DNA of 64,000 nucleotides from Protopterus annectens (Eukaryota > Chordata > Ceratodontiformes > Protopteridae), in assembly GCF_019279795.1 (NCBI RefSeq), contig NC_056748.1:608010636-608074635 (forward strand), written 5' to 3'. The position numbers were made by a program, and so were the translations under genes. The notes beneath the pieces were generated by a model, which had not been told where the DNA came from, searched no databases, and saw only the letters and a program-made list of their open reading frames with translations. This document shows, piece after piece, positions 46,410 through 54,914 of this stretch. Every line of letters starts with the position of its first letter. The stretch's first letter is position 1.

Positions 46410-47558
46410 CTATAGCTTCGCTCTTCTGATTTTTAGCAAGCTACCAATACTGATGGCTCCATTAAGACCTGGTGATTTAGCTGCATCTATTTTTATCTGC
46501 CAAAGTAGTTCTTTAAACTCTAATGATGTCTCCCAGTCACCCCCTCTGGGGTTGATATTTACCTGCTCTAACACCATGAATTCTGTCTTCATTCCTTCAC
46601 ATACTAAGGAGTGTTTATAGAAGGCATTTGTTTCTTTGCCTTTGCTAATATCGTAAAGATGTTCGTATATTCTTTTTGCCAGTGCCCTCTCTGTTTTACC
46701 TATGTAAAAACTTTGGCAGCACTGGCATACCCCAAGATATACTACCCTTTTAGCTTTGCAGTTAAAGTACCCAGGAGATTTTATATATGTTTTTCTTGAC
46801 TTCAAGTAGAACCCTTTTTTGTTCATAATATTTGGGCACTGCCTACAACTGTTACATTTAAATGTCCCAATCTTTTGGGTCATCCCACCTTGCCTTACAT
46901 CAAGATTTGTTTCAAGCAGTTCTTTCAAATTTTTGTTTCGTCTTCTAATAAATTGCGGTTTACCCCCAAACATTTTCTTAAATTCTTCGTTCATAGTTAT
47001 TATAGGCCAGTATTTGTTAATGACCTTCTCTACTGCAACACTTTCATTGCAGTTTGTATGAACAAAGAGACATTCATTCTCTTTTGTTTCATTGTCTGTT
47101 TTAATATATTCATGTCTACGCTCTTCACCTAATAAAGGGAAGTACTTTTCTTTTCTTTGGCTTCTTACTTCTGATGTTACTACATCTATTAACTGTGCTG
47201 GGTAGCCTCTTTCTTGGAATAACTTCTTCAAGAATAAACATTCGTCGTCAAACAATTTTTCTTCACTACATATTCTTGCTGCTCTAATTACTTGTCCTTT
47301 AATAATTCCTTTCCTTTGAAATAAAGGATGGTTACTATTGTAATGCAAGAACATGTTAGAATAACTGTCTTTTCGATGTATCTTAGACATGAAACAATTA
47401 ATCTCAGTATTTTTCCACAAATCTACATCAAGGTATTGCAAGTTGTCAATTTTTATGCTACATGTAAATTTTAAAAAATTAGTGCTATTGTTGATGTATT
47501 CAATAAATTGTTCACATTCTTCCTTACTGCCCTTCCAAAAAATGCATATATCATCCAA
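46410..47558 (-). CDS. PLE-C ORF2, C-terminal part: RT motif C, zinc linker, GIY-YIG endonuclease
   Basis: 382 open codons starting inside the RT at DDICIFWKGSKEECEQF (the catalytic Asp pair is at the very start). A thumb-like region follows (FLKFTCSIKIDNLQYLDVDL), then a zinc segment FKCNSCRQCPNI (residues about 237-248), and GIY-YIG nuclease VVYLGVCQCCQSFYIGKTER (about 273-292) with R...EHLYD. It is cut off from its own N-terminal half by the head-to-head rearrangement, so the ATG at 47558 is not a real start and no complete enzyme is made from this half. The frame is otherwise open to its stop, consistent with a young copy. Confidence 0.9.
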   Translation of the reverse strand: MDDICIFWKGSKEECEQFIEYINNSTNFLKFTCSIKIDNLQYLDVDLWKNTEINCFMSKIHRKDSYSNMFLHYNSNHPLFQRKGIIKGQVIRAARICSEEKLFDDECLFLKKLFQERGYPAQLIDVVTSEVRSQRKEKYFPLLGEERRHEYIKTDNETKENECLFVHTNCNESVAVEKVINKYWPIITMNEEFKKMFGGKPQFIRRRNKNLKELLETNLDVRQGGMTQKIGTFKCNSCRQCPNIMNKKGFYLKSRKTYIKSPGYFNCKAKRVVYLGVCQCCQSFYIGKTERALAKRIYEHLYDISKGKETNAFYKHSLVCEGMKTEFMVLEQVNINPRGGDWETSLEFKELLWQIKIDAAKSPGLNGAISIGSLLKIRRAKL

Positions 47559-47559
47559 G

Positions 47560-48441
47560 TAAAAGAATTATTCAGCAGAGTGCTGACTAAGAAATAAATG
47601 AATATAGATTGACCTAGTGCAAAGATAAAGTGTGACAAATATTATAGTCTAGTTTTTCGTAGATATGGTGGATAGAATAGAGATTATATATATTTTTATA
47701 CATATATTTTTTATACATATATTTCCAACAACAGCAGATTTTTAGTACAAGTAATTTTTAGAGTTTGAATAGGGTACACTAGTTTCATGTAATAGGTTGG
47801 AATAACAAGAACGGGGTACTGTAGTTACTGAAATATGAAATATTTGTGTATATATATTTTTTTTCATATGTTGACCAATGGTTAACGGAATGACTAAGAA
47901 GCTCAAGGCAATCAAATATGTTTTCATCACAAGGCCCTGTATATACATTGTTTATGTATGTTTTTAAAATACACAGTTTTTAATATGTATATATATTTTT
48001 TAATGGCAATTATGGTTCAAACATCAAATGTTTAATTATAGGTATGCATTTAGCATTAAAATGAATTAAAGATGGTGTATTATAAAAAGTATATAAGAAT
48101 TAACACCATCAGCCTGTGTTAGTGTAAAAAAAAAAAAAGGTTTCTATCCTTTTAAATGCAGTGTAATAAATGATTAATTGGGGATTAATTAAACAATTAA
48201 GTATGGCATGAACAATATAAAAGAACCTGCCCAATAAGGCAGTAAATGTCTTGAAAAAGCCTGGGAGAGCCCGGGTGAAAGCGCTTGACGAGATATTTTG
48301 GATTCATTCTATGTGTTTTTACGCTTTTACTGGTGAAGCTGTTAATAAAAGTTTTGTTCCTGCACTGTGGTTTGGCACCTTGGTATCCTGCTTTTCTGAA
48401 TTTACCAGTTGGTGTTGTTCCTGCAAAGGAGTGTTTTGTTC
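47560..48441 (+). repeat. PLE-C pLTR, central copy
   Basis: 882 bp in + orientation, directly upstream of ORF1. By the family's usual layout it should carry the element's promoter. Its outer end is fused by a few bases of microhomology (taaaag/agtaa) to the RT sequence of the left half. Confidence 0.9.
48250..48290 (+). ncRNA. Hammerhead-like motif in PLE-C pLTR
   Basis: TTGAAAA, then a strong stem (gcctggg / cccgggt with loop agag), then GAAA and gcgc. The order matches hammerhead core box 1 - stem II - box 2 - stem III, with box 1 off consensus (TTGAAAA against CTGANGA). The same arrangement is in PLE-B. The inverted copy is at about 45598-45640. Self-cleavage is doubtful, but conservation in two families suggests a retained RNA structure. 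Confidence 0.45.
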
Positions 48442-48470
48442 GATAGTCTATTTCGTGTGATACAGGATCC

Positions 48471-49586
48471 ATGGCTGAACGGGCGGCTAGTGCGGAATAT
48501 TGTGATACACCAGCGTTGTTGCAAACCGACGAGGAAGGAACGGATGACGTCCCGGTAACGCGACGCGAATTCAAACAGGTGATGTGCCTTCTTTCCCAAC
48601 TGACGGGTCTGCTAACTAGCAATGGCTCACAAAGCAGCAGAGAAATACCAGCTAATCAAGAGCAGCTACTTGCTTTAAGTGGCTCAGTTTTCGGAAAGTC
48701 AACAACCGGGACTATAGGAAACGCCGAGATGGGCACAAGTACCAACACGGATGGTATAACTATACAACAAGTGAGAAGCAAGCGAGGAAACACCTATCCT
48801 ACTTCCGCTGGACCCGACGGAGGTTTTAATTTCAGCAAATGGACCAACCAAGGTTTTTCCTTTGGGCAAGGTACTGTTCACACTAGTGAAATTACAAATA
48901 ATAATTTGGAAACAAAATTAAAAGATTTTAACAACAAATTATATTCGTATAAATCAACGAAACATGAAATAGACTATTTGACTGAATGTTTGAATGTTAA
49001 ACGAGTCCCTAAGGGACTGCGGATTGTAAAATTTCCCAATAATGCTACTCCTGGCAGTGAACTGCACAGAGAACTGACAGCCCTGTTCAATAGAACAGGA
49101 CTTGAAATGTTGGGGTTAATGATCAAAGATTATGAGGTTAAAGCCTCAGTATTGCTTGATGAGGTTAATGTATTGAACAACAGTATTGTCAAAGACACGA
49201 TGTTTAGTAGTGTAAGAAAAGATTATGAAAATGCATTTAATGAAATAGATAACCACTGTGTTAGGATTGTAAATAGAAAAATAAAGAAATTAGAACGTGA
49301 CCTGCATGAGTATAACACAGGACAGGCATACAAGTTCTATGGTAGGAATAGATGGGAGAGAGATCAGAACCATAATAATAATGTTGACAATGAACAGGAC
49401 AATGTTTTTAATGAAGGTGTTGATGACCAAGGACCAAGAAGAAGTGAGAGACTAGCACAAAAACACAACCCACAACCTAATCAGCTTAGGGTAGGTCAAC
49501 AGGATTTTCAATTTGGTCAGGGGAGACAGAGGAACAGATTAGGGAGCACATATACCAGGAGATGGAATCCCCCAAGGATACAATAA
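48471..49586 (+). CDS. PLE-C ORF1 protein
   Basis: An intact frame of 371 codons beginning MAERAAS 29 nt after the pLTR. It has an acidic N-terminus, a Gly/Ser/Thr-rich region (about 65-140), then a helical region with the block conserved in PLE-A (YLTECLNVKRVPKGLRIVKF, about 164-183). An alpha-helical segment rich in Leu, Lys and Glu follows (about 205-285, possible coiled coil), and a basic, Asn/Gln-rich tail (QGPRRSERLAQKHNPQ to RRWNPP) is suited to nucleic-acid binding. There are no Cys-His knuckles. The function is not established; an RNA-binding partner of ORF2 is inference. It overlaps ORF2 by 25 nt. Confidence 0.8.
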   Translation: MAERAASAEYCDTPALLQTDEEGTDDVPVTRREFKQVMCLLSQLTGLLTSNGSQSSREIPANQEQLLALSGSVFGKSTTGTIGNAEMGTSTNTDGITIQQVRSKRGNTYPTSAGPDGGFNFSKWTNQGFSFGQGTVHTSEITNNNLETKLKDFNNKLYSYKSTKHEIDYLTECLNVKRVPKGLRIVKFPNNATPGSELHRELTALFNRTGLEMLGLMIKDYEVKASVLLDEVNVLNNSIVKDTMFSSVRKDYENAFNEIDNHCVRIVNRKIKKLERDLHEYNTGQAYKFYGRNRWERDQNHNNNVDNEQDNVFNEGVDDQGPRRSERLAQKHNPQPNQLRVGQQDFQFGQGRQRNRLGSTYTRRWNPPRIQ

Positions 49587-50365
49587 TAGACAAAACAGAC
49601 TATGTAACATCTGAAAATGGTGTGACACGTAACTTATGTTGTAATGTTGTCAAAGAAGGTAATTTTTCTATTTTCAATTATACGGAAATTGAAGTCAGTA
49701 GTTTATTCTTTGAAGTATTTACTAAAGGACTTCATTTTGTGCCAAATAACACTATTAATGTACCCAGAACAATATTAGATTTAAAACTTTACACAAGGCG
49801 ATTGAATTTAGCAGTGAACTTAAAAGGGAAATCATTAGATAGTAGTAAATTGCATAGAAAAAGCACATGGAACCCCCCATTACACCCGGTTATTAAAACA
49901 TTTGAAGATATGGTAGAAATAGAGATTCGGAATGTAAACACTAAAGATGGTTTAAAAAGTAACAATTTTTCTGACGAATCTTACCAACTGATTAAGAAAT
50001 TAAACAGCGAAGGTATCAGGGTAATGAAAACAGATAAAGGGGGGGGTGTAGTATTGATGTATCAGCATGACTATATAGCAGCCTTACATTCACATTTACA
50101 CAATAATGAGCAATATAACCAGGTATCTATTAACGAAAGAAATGTTGCATATGCTAAAATTAAATACAGGTTAGAAGATAACTTATATCAAGGGGCAATA
50201 AACGAACAATTATTTAATTATTTGTTGGTCCCCAAACCAGTTACCCCCATTATTTTCGGCATTCCCAAGGTGCATAAAGGGCTACAGCCATTAGTATTTA
50301 GACCTATTGTAGCCGGAGCAAAGGGAATCACCGAACCACTAGGAAATTTGTGGATGCAATATTAA
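49562..50365 (+). CDS. PLE-C ORF2, N-terminal part (RT fingers)
   Basis: 267 codons whose ATG lies inside the last 25 nt of ORF1 in the -1 frame, an arrangement that favours coupled re-initiation or frameshifting. Blocks include NPPLHPVIKTFEDMVEIEI, MKTDKGGGVVLMYQHDYIAAL (in part: KTDKGGGVVLM), FGIPKVHKG and RPIVAGAKGITEPLG. These are colinear with the N-terminal frame of PLE-B. The RT core continues in another frame from 50350, indicating one frame change. Confidence 0.87.
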   Translation: MESPKDTIIDKTDYVTSENGVTRNLCCNVVKEGNFSIFNYTEIEVSSLFFEVFTKGLHFVPNNTINVPRTILDLKLYTRRLNLAVNLKGKSLDSSKLHRKSTWNPPLHPVIKTFEDMVEIEIRNVNTKDGLKSNNFSDESYQLIKKLNSEGIRVMKTDKGGGVVLMYQHDYIAALHSHLHNNEQYNQVSINERNVAYAKIKYRLEDNLYQGAINEQLFNYLLVPKPVTPIIFGIPKVHKGLQPLVFRPIVAGAKGITEPLGNLWMQY

Positions 50366-50821
50366 AAAAGTACACAACAACTTTAAAATTCCTATGTAAA
50401 GATTCCTGGGAATTTCTACGTAGTGTTAAAAAAGAATTTTACAATGAAACAAACTATATGGTCACAGTGGATGTGGTTGAATTATTTCCAAGCATCCCAC
50501 ATGAGATTGGCCTGGCATGGTTCAATGAAATGTTGGCTGAACACTCTAAGCTAGGAGGTAAAATAATAGCACTACTGGTTGAATTCATGGAAGTCATTCT
50601 AAATAACAATTTTGTGTATTTTTGTGGTGAGCTATTCAGACAAAAAAGGGGAGTAGCCATGGGGACCCCGTGTGCCTCTGCTTATGCCAACATTGTGTTA
50701 GGGTATTGGGAGTCAAAATATATATTTAACACAAGATGGGCAGAACACCTAACACACTACCAACGTTACTTGGATGATATATGCATTTTTTGGAAGGGCA
50801 GTAAGGAAGAATGTGAACAAT
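50350..50821 (+). CDS. PLE-C ORF2, RT core (motifs A, B, C), 3' part lost
   Basis: The frame shows motif A VTVDVVELFPSIPHEIG, motif B KRGVAMGTPCASAYANIVLG and motif C YQRYLDDICIFWKG, all catalytic Asps present. After EECEQF the sequence jumps into 86 bp of pLTR and the frame ends by chance at 50925, past the target duplication. The thumb and GIY-YIG domains are therefore missing from this half; they are found reversed at 46410-47558. Confidence 0.88.
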
Positions 50822-50921
50822 TTACACTTTTACTGGTGAAGCTGTTAATAAAAGTTTTGTTCCTGCACTGTGGTTTGGCACCTTGGTATCCTGCTTTTCT
50901 GAATTTGTCTGTACATCTCTC

Positions 50922-52375
50922 TTGAATCCATTTGTGAGCAACATGTCTACTAACTCCCACTTGGTGTCTCTATCCACGCAATAGCTGTATACAACATCCT
51001 GGTCATGGAGGTGATGGTATGTCAGCTGCTGACAAATGTGTCTGTAATGTGAAAGGTGATGATAAGTGACACCTGGAGTGCGATCTAAGCGTGTGCATTG
51101 ATACTTGCTATTCAGCTAAGGCTGCTGCTGCTGCTCTTCCTAACATACTTTTCTGAGTGAAGCTCCTGTACACAAATAAATATTGGAATACAAAACAGAT
51201 GAGCACTGTAGCACTGAGCATGGCATTTATTCATTTCTGAACCACTCTGCCAATTTGGATTTCATAATTTGCATATGCAATGGGTCTCAATAGCATGACA
51301 ACTCTCATTTACATATCATTATGCTGTCATTTGCATACCATGAATATAGGACTGTTTCCCCAAAGTGCAGTCATGCTACTTGTGTCTCTGAATAACTCCT
51401 TCCTGTATGTCATTGTTCACTGTGCTATTTAATGCAAAGCTATGCACTAAAAGTTTCTGAATAACCCTCCTGAATTGTTATACCAACCAAAAGGCCTTTG
51501 TCTGAGATAGGTCCAAAGACTCTACACACTGATATGTTATTTGAAATCTTTCTGGAAAATCATAGTCCTTTCTAGAAAATGAATGTACTTGATATGAGAT
51601 ACAAATGATGATGCCATCAGAGTTAAGCAAGAGAATATACTAAAAATCTGACCTACTTTCAGAATATATCATTCTGCCTTGTAGACTGCTACCTACCTTT
51701 CATTTCATCATCTCCTAATGTTCTTTTATTTATGTAGTTCTACATATTTCAATATATTTTAATATAATCAATTGGCAATCAATAAATAAATAAATATATT
51801 TTTACAAGCACATATATCTGTTCACTTGTATATGTATTTATGGGTGTTTATTGTTTTCCTCTTTTTCAGTCATCCAACATGTGCTTTGTATTGTATAGTT
51901 ATTGCAAAAGACATACTATTTTTATGCCTTCTGGCCTGGGTTGTTCCTGAAAAAGAAGCTTTTTCCCCGTGTTTACTTTAAATCTTAGTCTTAGGAGGGA
52001 TGTAGAATCATTCTGGTTGCCCCTGAGGCTGTATGATTCTTCTCTAATGGGGAGCAAACATTTTAATGATGGGTGATGATCAGTCTTATTGTTTTACACA
52101 GGGTAATAGTAAAGTTGACCTCTTTTGTAGTAGTAACCAGTTAATACCTTTTTATTGGCACAATGCTGGGTAAAAGGGCTTCCTAGCAGAACAAACCTAC
52201 ATGTTTTATTTTCTGCCATTTGTAGTTTATGTCTGTTTATCACAGACTGCAGCATTAACCCCGGGAGCCCATATTGAGGTTTGAGTATGGGTACATTTCT
52301 TGCGATTGCTCTACAAGCTGTGGGTGTCAGCAGTTATGACATTTTATAGCATAGTTTAAAAGTGATAGTGTCTTG
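50922..52375. other. Harbinger 5' part, then no gene
   Basis: The first 80 bp are the N-terminal part of the Harbinger transposase relic (- strand). The remainder has no recognised feature; it includes short AT-rich runs near 51780. Confidence 0.4.
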
Positions 52376-52587
52376 TTTATTTATTTATTTTATTTATTGA
52401 CATTTGATTACTGGAAATGACTGGGTAGAAGCCCATTTTTAGCACAGGCACAGCGTTCCTTCGTTGAAGGTTGTGCGTTAGGCCTGGCAAGCCAGCATGT
52501 AAAAATCTACTGCCAATCATTAGTGGACCGGAGTTCCACTGTGGCGACCCCTAACCGGGAAAAGCCAAAAGACACAACACAACAACA
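52376..52587 (+). mobile_element. SINE copy 4, 5'-truncated
   Basis: The 3' half only (about 52450-52587: gttgaaggttgtgcg ... gcgacccctaaccgggaaa). It is preceded by (TTTA)n and a segment (attactggaaatgactgggt) that resembles sequence at 61740-61800, possibly the end of another retroposon. Confidence 0.7.
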
Positions 52588-52713
52588 GGGAGCAAAGCTC
52601 CAAATTATTACAAAACATTTTATGAACAATAATTTCATAATCTTCAAAAATAAAAACAATATATCCGCAGTTTAAATAATTATAACAAATTAGACATAAT
52701 ATAAAAACATCGG

Positions 52714-52967
52714 TTAAGAGAGTGGCCACGGTGGTGCAGTGGTTAGCGTTGCCACCTCACAGCAAGAGGTTCTCTGGTTTGATCCTCAGCTGGGGTGCCT
52801 TCTGTGTGGAGTCTGCATGTCTCCTCTGTGGTTGCATGGGTTTCCTCCGGGTGCTCTGGTTTCCTCCCCATCCCAAAGACATGCTGTAGGTGGATTGGAC
52901 ACACTAAATTGGCCCTAGGCGTGAGTGGGTGCATGTGCCTTCTGTGGAAGGTTGGGTGCCGGGCTGG
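52714..52967 (+). mobile_element. SINE copy 5, long-body variant
   Basis: Head gtggccacggtggtgcagtg, B-box region ggtttgatcctc, and a full-length central body (tttcctccgggtgctctggt, then aaagacatgc...gtggattggacaca) that copies 1, 3 and 6 lack. It stops at gggctgg, losing the usual 3' tail. It is bracketed by a 13-bp inverted, not direct, repeat (52701-52713 and 52968-52980). Confidence 0.8.
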
Positions 52968-52980
52968 CCGATGTTTTTAT

Positions 52981-53250
52981 CTTCTTCTTCTACTTTCAGC
53001 TTTTCCCGGTTAGGGGTTGCCACAGCGGATCACCGTCCGCTCATGATTGGCAGTTGATTTTTACGGTGCCGAGGTGCCAGTGTGACACCCAACCTTCAAC
53101 AAAGTCATGCCCATTTACGCATTTCTTTCGAACGCCACTCAACCATGGGGAGGACATGCAGACTCCACACAGAAGGCTCTCCAGCCAAGAATCGAATGGG
53201 AGAACCTCTTGCTGTGAGGCAACAATGCTACCGCTGCACCACCGCGGCTA
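52981..53250 (-). mobile_element. SINE copy 6, full length, inverted next to copy 5
   Basis: An antisense SINE with tail at left (cccggttaggggttgccaca), short-body variant, and head at right (B-box complement gaatcgaat, A-box complement accgctgcaccaccgcgg). Together with copy 5 it forms a roughly 250-bp inverted pair capable of a large hairpin. Confidence 0.85.
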
Positions 53251-53584
53251 CATTTTTAAGGTAAAAACACCAAAACTTCTGGTACAGTTTAACAATCAAA
53301 AATTATTATCGAATCATACAATAGCCTACCATGAAATAAAATCCACCCAGTTGTTCTACACAAAAGCTGCTCATATCCATCTATCCATCCACCCACAACT
53401 CATTTTTCCCATTTTGCATTTAGAGTCGAGGTGTCTCATCAACAGTGACAATCATCTAGAGCCAACAGAACAATCAATTAAAACCCACTGATAAAACAAC
53501 AGTCTAAAACATATTTAAAAATTACTTTATGAACATGGTTAACATAAACATGTATTCTGAAAAAGTATATATATAAGTATAAAA

Positions 53585-53587
<3 letters not shown>

Positions 53588-53645
<58 letters not shown>
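53588..53645. repeat. (TA)n microsatellite
   Basis: About 29 TA units, separated from a second TA array (53692-53732) by 46 bp of non-repetitive sequence. Confidence 0.96.
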
Positions 53646-53647
<2 letters not shown>

Positions 53648-53686
53648 ATCTACTTTGCTTGACCTAAAACTCATTTGACTGACTTT

Positions 53687-53691
<5 letters not shown>

Positions 53692-53732
<41 letters not shown>
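53692..53732. repeat. (TA)n microsatellite
   Basis: About 20 TA units. Confidence 0.96.
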
Positions 53733-53734
<2 letters not shown>

Positions 53735-53770
53735 AAATTAGATTACTGTTTTGGTGTTTTTACCTTAAAA

Positions 53771-54811
53771 TCAATATAGTGGATTTGTTTTAATATTCTA
53801 ATGAAGTTCATGAAGCACAATACGAATGAAAGTGCTAAATTAAATTGATGACTGCTGGGAACAAACTACTTGTGTTTTCTTGCTTTGATAAAAATGTGGT
53901 ACTTGACGTATTAGTTGGGTGAGGATTTGGAGTGAATTTAGTTCCACAAGACAGCATTCATTTTCAGAAGTCATGGCTTACTGGTAAACTATCATGTAAA
54001 TAAAACTATCAAATTAAAATATTTTCAAATTCAGAGGCTTAGATACAACAAAGACTGTTACAAATTCTCTGTTTCTGAGCAAAAGATTCCTAATTAGCAC
54101 ACCAAAGGCAAGCTGTCTCCATACAGTTAGTTATTCTTATCCTTCACAGGATGCATTCGATTTAGATTTAATAAATTAATTACATCTCAATTAGGAGATC
54201 AGTAATCATAACTAAAAAATGTAATCATTCATGGAAACATATGTTCAGCCAATCAAAAAAAAAAAGAAAATTGCCAAACACTTGTACATAATTGTTTTTG
54301 CTGGGGGATAAGCCACCTGCACTCTTCCAGTGTATGGAGGGATCTGCCCCCACACCAAAATCTTTAAATATATTAACTCTAAGAACAGACAGAGAAGAGC
54401 GTAGAGAGAAAAGCTGAAAAACGCCATCTTTTCCCACTCCTGAATCCTGTGACCAAAAGCTCAGCACAGGTGACATACCAAGTTCCAACTGACTATCACA
54501 TCAGTAGCATAATCACATAATTTTTCTGCCATGATATTTTATGTAGTACCTATGTAGTTGTCCCACTTTATTCAAAAAGGGGATGACTATCTCTAAGACT
54601 ACAGTTGCTAAAAAGTAGTTAATTGTATTTACAATGATTCTTAGATAATTAAAATACTGCAGTGATGGCTGAATGTTCATGTTAGTTATTTCAGAGTTTT
54701 TTGTGATAAACTTGCACTCAGTTAATAATTTTTCAGTACTGTTAGTGAAACAGATTAATATATAATCTATGTAAATAAACTTTACTCATTACAAGTGTTG
54801 ATCTTTTTTAG
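53771..54811. other. Intron 2, 3' end
   Basis: No element or coding signature recognised. It ends with the acceptor atcttttttag before exon 3. Confidence 0.45.
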
Positions 54812-54914
54812 GCTGTATTGATGAGAAGGATGTACACCATCAATTGGGATCTTCATGGATGAGCAAATGCTTTAAATGTACTTGTTATGAAGAATATATC
54901 AACTGCTGTAATAC
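54812..54914 (+). CDS. MSMB: Beta-microseminoprotein-like gene, exon 3 (cysteine core)
   Basis: A 103-bp exon between acceptor ttttttag and donor gtatgt. It enters in phase 1, matching exon 2, and leaves in phase 2. It encodes (G)CIDEKDVHHQLGSSW, MSKCFKCTCYEEYINCCNT. The spacing C-x16-C-x2-C-x-C-x6-C-C follows that of human MSMB (KCMDLKG...C-E-T-C-T-C-Y-E...CC). It keeps the Trp before the cysteine cluster and the CTCYE signature, which are the strongest family marks in this window. No stop or frameshift is seen. A fourth exon with the C-terminal two-stranded region is needed to finish the protein and was not found before 64000. Confidence 0.88.

Larger units (their letters stand above)
45446..50906. 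mobile_element. PLE-C: Neptune-like Penelope element in head-to-head composite form
   Basis: A 5,461-bp unit bounded by one exact 15-bp duplication, hence a single integration. The left half, on the - strand, has pLTR (45446-46342), 3' UTR, and GIY-YIG with the RT C-terminus (46410-47558). The right half, on the + strand, has pLTR (47560-48441), ORF1 (48471-49586), the RT N-terminus and core (49562-50821), and an 86-bp pLTR piece (50821-50906) lacking the last 38 nt. The two halves share about 59 bp of RT sequence (47504-47562 reversed and 50766-50824), including the YxDD motif. The pLTR arms are almost identical except for a T29/A13 homopolymer, so the insertion is young. Left half plus inverted pLTR has the same plan as PLE-B. 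Confidence 0.9.
44740..51000 (-). pseudogene. PIF/Harbinger transposase relic, split by PLE-C
   Basis: Antisense DDE transposase of the HARBI1-related PIF/Harbinger superfamily. The N-terminal part lies right of PLE-C (about 51000-50922, DRDTKWELVDMLLTNGF). It resumes left of it with SRKACLALIILASGIFQHLIGD (in part: LASGIFQHLIGD, near 45360-45420). Then come LGAMDCTQIAIKAL (first Asp, near 45210), KGFHAMNCQMVC and PGSSHDSNI (second Asp, near 45060), and a C-terminal AEMVYN...CELF segment near 44800. Stops break it. It would have cut and pasted a DNA transposon; element ends were not identified. Confidence 0.7.
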
